Positions 30,249-35,063 of a stretch of DNA of 35,063 nucleotides are shown in pieces (positions within the stretch are counted from its first letter, which is position 1; each line of letters opens with the position of its first letter). The DNA comes from Actinomycetota bacterium (GTDB lineage Bacteria > Actinomycetota > AC-67): NCBI GenBank assembly GCA_040905475.1, contig JBBDRM010000075.1, positions 1 to 35,063 on the forward strand. Reading direction: 5' to 3'. The notes beneath the pieces were generated by a model, which saw nothing but the letters and a program-made list of their open reading frames with translations, was not told the origin of the DNA and did no database searches. A program made the position numbers and the translations under genes.

Positions 30249-30361
30249 CTACGCTTTCACCTGTCTCGGTCGGGGCACACGCCTCCCCAAGGTCGAAAAG
30301 GAAGTCGGGTGGCCTCCGAAGGGTGCGCCCGGACGAGGCCCTGGCCCGGGCACGGCACACT

Positions 30362-30390
30362 AGGCTACCCGCGGCGACGCCGCTGGTCAA
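30362..30390 (-). promoter_or_regulatory. Promoter of the str operon (rpsL-rpsG-fusA-tuf)
   Basis: TTGACC (30385-30390) and TAGCCT (30362-30367) on the minus strand are separated by exactly 17 bases, close to a sigma70-type promoter of a high-GC actinobacterium. The spacer contains a perfect odd palindrome, GCGGCG-A-CGCCGC (30371-30383), between the two hexamers. A start near 30355 would give an rpsL leader of about 105 bases. Confidence 0.7.
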
Positions 30391-30451
30391 CGCGCATGCC
30401 GGCGAGCCGTGACGTCCCGCGTGTGGACCCGGACTACTCGAGGCCCCGGCG

Positions 30452-30469
30452 CTATAATCCGTCGCCTCG
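30452..30469 (+). promoter_or_regulatory. Promoter-like block P1 of the SGNH/MBOAT cassette
   Basis: CTATAATCCGTCGCCTCG contains a perfect -10 hexamer TATAAT (30453-30458). The same 18-base block, with 16 identical bases, recurs at 33112-33129 before the second MBOAT gene. No convincing -35 hexamer is seen at 16-18 bases upstream of either copy. The distance from TATAAT to the following MBOAT-like ATG is 66 bases here and 65 bases there. Confidence 0.6.
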
Positions 30470-30518
30470 TTTCGGGGCCCTTCTCAACGAGCCGAACGCC
30501 GTTCAAGGACAGCAGTTC

Positions 30519-30590
30519 ATGGCCTTCAACTCGTCCAGCGTACGACGCTCCTCATGCCCGATCCCCGGCCTTCAGGGAGGCTCGCGGTGA
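30519..30590 (+). pseudogene. Degenerate 5' end of an MBOAT gene, surviving as a 23-codon ORF coupled to the SGNH gene
   Basis: An ATG 66 bases after P1 opens with ATG-GCC-TTC-AAC-TCG (M-A-F-N-S), matching the starts of the two MBOAT genes (M-V-F-N-S and M-I-F-N-S). Nucleotide similarity to the second MBOAT gene continues for about 50 bases: TTCAACTCG, then TCCAG after a one-base deletion, then TACG and a TGCCCGATC matching TGCCGATC. The frame is lost after codon 5. The ORF reads 23 codons and its TGA overlaps the GTG start of the SGNH gene (GTGA). It has its own AAGGA Shine-Dalgarno nine bases upstream. It may now serve as a leader peptide giving translational coupling, or be a plain relic. 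Confidence 0.6.
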
Positions 30591-31582
30591 CCACGCCTCG
30601 CGCGCGAGGGCGGCTCCCCATGCCCATCGTCGCAGCGTTGGTGGTCCTCGTGCTCGCCGAGATCGCTCTCCGCGTGGCCGCCCCGAAGCTCGGGCCCCTC
30701 AACACCTGGAACGACTGGGAAGCGACCAAGAAGGTCGAAGCGATGGACAGCCTCGCGGCGAAAGGGGGCGCCTCGGTCGTTTTCGTCGGTTCGTCGATGG
30801 TGAACGCGGCCGCCGATCCTGAGCTCTACTCGCAGGTGTCGGGAGCCGATCGGCCCGCGTTCAACGCCGCACTCAACGGCGCCGGAACCCGCTTGCTCGA
30901 TCTGTGGACCCTGCGTGTCGTGGTCCCACGACTCCGCCCGGATGTCGTCGTCGTCGGGCTATCGAGCCGCGAGCTCAACGATCTCGGATCCTCGTCGGAG
31001 CAGGCGTTCCAATCGGTTCGCGGATCGCAGGGAGGACGATCGGTCGCCACGGACCTTTCCCCAACGGAATGGATCCTCCGCGCCGGCGACCAGTCATACC
31101 TTGTCCGCTACCGTCAACGGCTCCGCTCCCCTTCGACGCTCTTCGACACGCCGGCCGGAGCCGGTCGCGCTTCGGTTGGGTCGCTCGGGCAGCTGGCCGC
31201 GCTGCGCATCTTCAACCGACCTCAATACCTCACCGAGGACTTCCACAAGAACGTCGTCCCCCGAACGCTCGCGCGATTCTCCGCAGGCGACCACGCGCTG
31301 GCCTCGCTGCGCCATATGGTCGATGAGCTTACGGCGGCCAAGATCCGGGTGGTCCTCGTCGAGATGCCGGTGACGCAGGACGCGATCGATGCCCATCCGC
31401 ACGGCGCGGACGACTACCGCACGTTCGAACAGATCCTTGCCACGTTCGCGTCGCGAACCCAGGTGATCGACGCCCACTCCTGGTTCGAGGGGACGACCGA
31501 GTTCGCCGATCCATTCCACCTCAACAGCAAAGGGCGCGCGCGATTCACGCGGCAGCTGGACGCAGAAACGACGCCGATCTAA
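30587..31582 (+). CDS. Membrane-anchored SGNH-hydrolase-like protein, putative O-acyltransferase partner of the MBOAT proteins
   Basis: 331 aa from the GTG at 30587, chosen because GGGAGG lies seven bases upstream; an ATG at 30554 has no such site. One N-terminal hydrophobic segment (about residues 12-30) predicts an anchor with the rest outside the membrane. SGNH features: VVFVGSSMVN with Ser70 as likely nucleophile, NAALNGAG as the glycine block, VVVGLSSREL in the third block position, and DPFHLNSKG near the end with Asp308 and His311. This resembles AlgX/AlgJ, PatB and DltD partners of MBOAT proteins in general layout; substrate unknown. The stop overlaps the first MBOAT start as TAATG, so the two are translationally coupled. 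It could be an esterase instead of a transferase. Confidence 0.8.
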   Translation: MTTPRARGRLPMPIVAALVVLVLAEIALRVAAPKLGPLNTWNDWEATKKVEAMDSLAAKGGASVVFVGSSMVNAAADPELYSQVSGADRPAFNAALNGAGTRLLDLWTLRVVVPRLRPDVVVVGLSSRELNDLGSSSEQAFQSVRGSQGGRSVATDLSPTEWILRAGDQSYLVRYRQRLRSPSTLFDTPAGAGRASVGSLGQLAALRIFNRPQYLTEDFHKNVVPRTLARFSAGDHALASLRHMVDELTAAKIRVVLVEMPVTQDAIDAHPHGADDYRTFEQILATFASRTQVIDAHSWFEGTTEFADPFHLNSKGRARFTRQLDAETTPI

Positions 31583-33090
31583 TGGTCTTCAACTCCTACG
31601 AATTCGCGCTGTTCTTGCCGATCGTTCTCGGTCTCTACTGGATCCTCCGGCACCGCCAGCAGAACCTTCTCCTCCTCGTTGCCTCGTACGTCTTCTACGG
31701 TGCGTGGGATTACCGATTCCTCGGGCTGATGGCTACTTCGACGGTAACCGACTACGTCGTCGGCAGGCTGCTCGCGTCGACGGAAGACGAACGGCGGCGC
31801 AAGCGCATCTTCCTGGTAAGCCTCGCGGTGAACCTCGGCATCCTCGGATTCTTCAAATACTTCAACTTCTTCGTCGACTCCGGCGCCGACCTGCTCCGCG
31901 CGCTGGGGTTCGAAGCGAACCCCACGACGCTCCGCATCCTGCTTCCGGTCGGGATCTCCTTCTACACGTTCCACGGGATCTCGTACACGTTCGATGTGTA
32001 CCGCCGCGAGATCGAGCCGGTCCACCGTTTCCTTGATTTCGCGCTCTTCGTCTCGTACTTCCCGCAGCTGGTGGCCGGCCCGATCGGCCGCGCACAGGTG
32101 CAGCTCCCCCAGTTCGAACACCCGCGGCGCAGGCCTTCCTGGGATCAGATCCGGTCCGGTGTCTTCCTGATCCTCCTTGGCTTGTTCAAGAAGATCGCCA
32201 TCGCCGACGCGCTCGCGTCGACGGTCAACTCCGCTTTCGCAAACGCGAGCCGCGTCAGCGCGGCGACGCTCTTGCTCGGCGTGTACGGGTTCGCTCTCCA
32301 GATCTACGGCGATTTCTCCGGATACAGCGACATCGCCCGCGGAACGTCGCGGCTTTTCGGCATCGAGCTCCTCAAGAACTTCGACCAGCCGTACCTCTCG
32401 AGAAACATCACCGACTTCTGGCGGACATGGCACATCTCGCTTTCGACATGGCTGCGCGACTACCTCTACGTGCCGCTCGGCGGGAACCGGAAGGGCCGCT
32501 TCGCCACCTATCGCAACCTGATGGTCACGATGCTCCTGGGCGGCCTCTGGCACGGCGCGGCGTGGGGGTTCGTTGTCTGGGGCGGGCTCCACGGCGCGTA
32601 CTTGTGCGTCCACCGAGCGATCAGCCGGAAGGCGCGCCGCACGACACCGATCGGCGGCTCGCTCGACGACACTCCCGGCGACACGGACGCAACAGACGCG
32701 AAGCCGGACGAAGAGGTTCGGGCACCGCATACCGCGCCCCCACCGCGGTTCCATCTTCTCCGAGATTTCTGGCCGGCACTTCTGACGTTCCATCTCGTGT
32801 GTTTCGCGTGGATATTCTTCCGTGCCGAATCATTCGACCAGGCCGCTGACGTCATCACCGGGATCCTCAGCTTCCGGCGAGGGGCGCCAGGGCTCGATGG
32901 GATGCTGCTCGTTGGACTGGGCGGGCTCGCGATCTTCCTGATCGATCTGTATCAGCGGAACGGGGGCTCCGAGACGGCGATCCTGCGCGCACCGGCGCTC
33001 GTTCGGGGGGCGTTCTATGGGCTCCTCGCCACCGCGATCATCGTCTTCAGCGGAGGCTCGCCGGTCCCGTTCATCTATTTCCAGTTCTAG
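31582..33090 (+). CDS. MBOAT-family O-acyltransferase, copy 1 (AlgI/DltB/PatA-like)
   Basis: 502-aa polytopic membrane protein. The family signature is clear: ILLPVGISFYTFHGISYTFD (120-138), GDFSGYSDIARG (243-254), FWRTWHISLSTWLRDYLYVP (279-298) with His284, and LWHGAAW with the catalytic His324. Known relatives load an acyl group and pass it across the membrane to an SGNH partner. Between the last conserved block and the C-terminal helices lies a hydrophilic linker (about 350-392) rich in Asp, Pro and Thr, probably cytosolic. It ends in PFIYFQF. Substrate and acyl group are not known. It starts on the SGNH stop (TAATG) and so has no leader of its own. Confidence 0.92.
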   Translation: MVFNSYEFALFLPIVLGLYWILRHRQQNLLLLVASYVFYGAWDYRFLGLMATSTVTDYVVGRLLASTEDERRRKRIFLVSLAVNLGILGFFKYFNFFVDSGADLLRALGFEANPTTLRILLPVGISFYTFHGISYTFDVYRREIEPVHRFLDFALFVSYFPQLVAGPIGRAQVQLPQFEHPRRRPSWDQIRSGVFLILLGLFKKIAIADALASTVNSAFANASRVSAATLLLGVYGFALQIYGDFSGYSDIARGTSRLFGIELLKNFDQPYLSRNITDFWRTWHISLSTWLRDYLYVPLGGNRKGRFATYRNLMVTMLLGGLWHGAAWGFVVWGGLHGAYLCVHRAISRKARRTTPIGGSLDDTPGDTDATDAKPDEEVRAPHTAPPPRFHLLRDFWPALLTFHLVCFAWIFFRAESFDQAADVITGILSFRRGAPGLDGMLLVGLGGLAIFLIDLYQRNGGSETAILRAPALVRGAFYGLLATAIIVFSGGSPVPFIYFQF

Positions 33091-33111
33091 GTATCCGCGC
33101 GCGCGGGACGC

Positions 33112-33129
33112 CTATAATCCATCGCCCCG
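33112..33129 (+). promoter_or_regulatory. Promoter-like block P2 of the second MBOAT gene
   Basis: CTATAATCCATCGCCCCG with TATAAT at 33113-33118, 16 of 18 bases identical to P1 (30452-30469). It lies in the 87-base gap between the two MBOAT genes. The leader then folds into a GC-rich hairpin: GCCCCG (33124-33129) with CGGGGC (33144-33149), continued by CCGG with CCGG around a five-base loop. The ATG at 33178 is preceded by AGAGG at 33167-33171. No T-run follows the hairpin, so it is not a normal terminator for copy 1. Confidence 0.6.
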
Positions 33130-33177
33130 CCGGAGGTCCCGGCCGGGGCACGCTGGTTCCGGGAGCAGAGGTTCGCG

Positions 33178-34722
33178 ATGATCTTCAACTCGCTCCAGTA
33201 CGCCTTGTTCCTGCCGATCGTCCTGGGCGTGTACTGGCTGCTGGATCGCCGGAAGCAGAACGCGATGCTCCTGGTGGCCTCGTACTACTTCTACGCCGTG
33301 TGGGACGTCCGGTTCCTGTTCCTCATGTGGGTGTCCACGCTGACCGACTTCACGATCGGCCGGCTGCTCGACTCCACCCAGGACGAGCGTCGCCGCAAGC
33401 GGATCTTCTTCGTGAGTCTGGTGGTGAACCTCGGGATCCTCGGATTCTTCAAGTACTTCAACTTCTTCGTCGACTCGGCCGTGGATCTCCTCAACGCGTT
33501 CGGCCTCGAGCCCAACCGCCCGAGCCTCAACATCCTGCTGCCGGTCGGGATCTCCTTCTATACGTTCCACGGGATCTCGTACACGTTCGACGTCTACCGG
33601 CGCGAGATCGAGGCGAGCAAGGATCTCCTCGATTTCGCCTGCTTCGTCGCCTACTTCCCGCAACTCGTCGCCGGCCCGATCGGCCGCGCGCAGATCCAGC
33701 TCCCGCAGTTCGCGAACCCGCGCCGGCGCCCCAGGTTGGAAGACTTCCGTTCCGGCATCTTCTTGATCCTCCTCGGCTTGTTCAAAAAGGTAGCGATCGC
33801 CGACGCGCTCGCACCGTTCGTCAACACGGCGTTCGCCAACCCTGGTGGCAACGGAGGAGCGTTCCTCGTGGTCGGCGCTTTCGCTTTCGTGCTGCAGGTG
33901 TACGGCGATTTCTCAGGCTATTCCGACATGGCCCGGGGATCGTCCCGCCTCTTCGGCATCGAGCTGCTGCGTAACTTCGAGCAGCCGTTCCTCTCCCGCA
34001 ACATCACGGAGCTCTGGCGCCGGTGGCACATCTCGCTCGCGACCTGGCTTCGCGATTATCTCTACTTGCCGCTCGGCGGGAACCGCGTCAGCAGGCGCCG
34101 GTTCGCTTTCAACACGATGATCGTCATGTTGATCGCTGGTCTGTGGCACGGAGCCGCATGGACGTTCGTTGCCTGGGGAGGCATCAACGGAGTTTTTTTG
34201 GTCGTCGAACGCTGGTTCTCGGACCGGAAGAGGCGAACCGGAACGGTCGTCGAGAAGCGGTCGACGTCGCCGATCGGCGGGGAGCTGGGCACGCTGCCGG
34301 TGGACATCAGCCACGAATCCAGCGTCGACGCCGCGGCAGTGAAGCTGGCGCATCGGAAAGAGGCGCCCCTTCCCCCGCCGTTCGTCTGGAAGAGAGGCCT
34401 CCTTCCCGCGCTCTACACGGTCCTTGCTTTCACGCTCGGAGGGATCTTCTTCCGTGCCGCGTCCTTCACCGATGCGTGGAACTTCCTGAAGGGTATCCTT
34501 ACCTGGCGGTCGGGGTCCCTGGACGGAAACGCCGTCGCCGTGCTGGTCGTCGCGGCGATCTTCTCGTTCGGCATCGACATCCTGCAGCGGAACACGCGCG
34601 ACGAGACCTTCGCGATCCACTGGCCTGCGCCTGCGCGGGCGCTCATGTACGGAACGTTCGTTCTCGCCATCATGATCTACAGCGGCGGCACGCCGATCCC
34701 GTTCATCTATTTCCAATTCTGA
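33178..34722 (+). CDS. MBOAT-family O-acyltransferase, copy 2 (tandem paralogue)
   Basis: 514-aa tandem paralogue of the preceding gene. Residues 1-300 align without a gap, about 220 identities by hand count (73 percent). GDFSGYSDMARG, LWRRWHISLATWLRDYLYLP (His284) and LWHGAAW (His324) are all intact, so both copies should be active. The linker (about 348-403) is longer and unrelated in sequence to that of copy 1 apart from a short SPIGG/TPIGG stretch. The C-terminus is again PFIYFQF. It has its own promoter-like block and leader, which suggests separate regulation or a different substrate from copy 1 (inference). Confidence 0.92.
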   Translation: MIFNSLQYALFLPIVLGVYWLLDRRKQNAMLLVASYYFYAVWDVRFLFLMWVSTLTDFTIGRLLDSTQDERRRKRIFFVSLVVNLGILGFFKYFNFFVDSAVDLLNAFGLEPNRPSLNILLPVGISFYTFHGISYTFDVYRREIEASKDLLDFACFVAYFPQLVAGPIGRAQIQLPQFANPRRRPRLEDFRSGIFLILLGLFKKVAIADALAPFVNTAFANPGGNGGAFLVVGAFAFVLQVYGDFSGYSDMARGSSRLFGIELLRNFEQPFLSRNITELWRRWHISLATWLRDYLYLPLGGNRVSRRRFAFNTMIVMLIAGLWHGAAWTFVAWGGINGVFLVVERWFSDRKRRTGTVVEKRSTSPIGGELGTLPVDISHESSVDAAAVKLAHRKEAPLPPPFVWKRGLLPALYTVLAFTLGGIFFRAASFTDAWNFLKGILTWRSGSLDGNAVAVLVVAAIFSFGIDILQRNTRDETFAIHWPAPARALMYGTFVLAIMIYSGGTPIPFIYFQF

Positions 34723-34727
34723 AAGCC

Positions 34728-34753
34728 GCGAGCCCCGGAACTCCGGGGCCCGC
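34728..34753. terminator. Hairpin between convergent MBOAT copy 2 and rpoC, likely shared terminator
   Basis: GCCCCGG (34732-34738) and CCGGGGC (34743-34749) form a perfect 7-bp stem with a four-base loop, extended by GCG/CGC across one mismatch to 34728-34753. It lies in the 49-base gap between the two convergent genes. The flanks have only short T runs (TTTCGTTT on the plus strand, CTTTC on the minus strand), so termination strength is uncertain in either direction. Confidence 0.55.
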
Positions 34754-34771
34754 GTCGTGCTTTCGTTTCGG

Positions 34772-35063
34772 CTACTCCGCCGCTTGCTCGCCCGGCGGCT
34801 CTTCGACCGAGGCCGGCGGCTCCTCGCCGTTGCCGGAAGGCGGCGCCTGCTCCTGGAACTGCGGCGGAACCGGCATCTGGAATGTGCGGGCCGGAGCGCT
34901 GTCCAAGGTCGGGCCGAACTCCTCTTCCTCTTGTGGCAGCGCGTACAGGCGCTCCGGGACCTCGGTCGGGAACACCTTGATCGTCCGGTAGCGCGCCATC
35001 CCGGTACCGGCCGGGATCAGCTTGCCGATGATCACGTTCTCCTTCAGGCCGAGCAGCGGGTCG
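34772..35063 (-). CDS. rpoC: DNA-directed RNA polymerase subunit beta' (C-terminal end, runs off the right edge)
   Basis: The last 96 complete codons of beta'. The conserved C-terminal segment [19 protein letters not shown], then [11 protein letters not shown], identifies it. After that comes a non-conserved acidic and proline-rich tail of about 60 residues ([34 protein letters not shown]). The gene is on the same strand as rpsL but is separated from it by the 4-kb divergent cassette, so rpoC cannot simply continue into rpsL. Confidence 0.95.
   Translation of the reverse strand, partial: DPLLGLKENVIIGKLIPAGTGMARYRTIKVFPTEVPERLYALPQEEEEFGPTLDSAPARTFQMPVPPQFQEQAPPSGNGEEPPASVEEPPGEQAAE

Larger units (their letters stand above)
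30249..30518. other. Divergent control region between rpsL (minus) and the SGNH/MBOAT cassette (plus)
   Basis: No gene is seen here. On the minus side it holds the rpsL leader (about 30249-30355) and promoter (30362-30390). On the plus side it holds the promoter-like block (30452-30469), a leader hairpin (30464-30471 with 30486-30493, 7 of 8 pairs), and a Shine-Dalgarno AAGGA (30505-30509) in front of the small ORF at 30519. The two promoters are about 60 bases apart and fire away from each other. Confidence 0.7.

Noticed and set aside
30400-34760. Recent horizontal transfer of the MBOAT cassette by a mobile element
   Set aside because: No transposase, integrase, direct repeats or attachment-like sequences flank it, and codon use looks like that of the neighbours. 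Older acquisition is possible but unsupported.

Overview
The window reads as part of the chromosome of a high-GC bacterium, most likely an uncultured, deep-branching member of the Actinomycetota. The evidence is the gene order on the minus strand (rplQ, truA, rplM, rpsI, glmM, glmS, nnr, alr, alpha/beta hydrolase, tsaE, tsaB, rimI, following the str, S10, spc and alpha ribosomal operons), the heavy use of GTG starts, and the dense 1-4 bp start/stop overlaps. I cannot name a genus from sequence alone. No tRNA, rRNA, CRISPR array, insertion sequence or phage gene was seen.

Layout, read in the direction of transcription (minus strand, right to left). The C-terminal end of rpoC sits at the right edge. 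Between rpoC and rpsL, where many bacteria continue directly from rpoC into rpsL, lies a divergent plus-strand cassette: one membrane-anchored SGNH-type protein and two tandem MBOAT-family O-acyltransferases (30.4-34.7 kb). From 30.25 kb leftward come rpsL, rpsG, fusA, tuf, then rpsJ-rplC-rplD-rplW-rplB-rpsS-rplV-rpsC-rplP-rpmC-rpsQ, then rplN-rplX-rplE-rpsN-rpsH-rplF-rplR-rpsE-rpmD-rplO-secY-adk-map with no gap larger than 56 bp. A sigma70-type promoter then precedes rpmJ-rpsM-rpsK-rpsD-rpoA-rplQ-truA-rplM-rpsI. infA, normally between map and rpmJ, is absent from this position. The left 9 kb holds cell-wall precursor genes (glmM, glmS, alr), metabolite repair (nnr), a putative alpha/beta hydrolase, a family-4 uracil-DNA glycosylase, and the t6A tRNA-modification genes tsaE and tsaB with a partial rimI.

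How it works together: most of the window is the core translation and transcription machinery (S3-S5, S7-S14, S17, S19, L2-L6, L13-L18, L22-L24, L29, L30, L36, EF-G, EF-Tu, RNA polymerase alpha and beta'), the Sec translocon, and genes for amino-sugar and D-alanine supply. The accessory part is the MBOAT/SGNH cassette, which by family should move an acyl group across the membrane and attach it to an envelope polymer.

The most interesting observation is in that cassette. A promoter-like block, a leader of the same length and an MBOAT-type start (M-x-F-N-S) occur twice. In front of the second MBOAT gene the module is intact. In front of the SGNH gene it leads into a frameshifted MBOAT remnant that survives as a 23-codon ORF, whose stop overlaps the SGNH GTG start. 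Other points worth checking are the lack of any standard start codon for truA, nested inverted repeats between glmM and glmS, a terminator-like hairpin between rpsL and rpsG, and a long Ala/Pro/Glu tail on S3.
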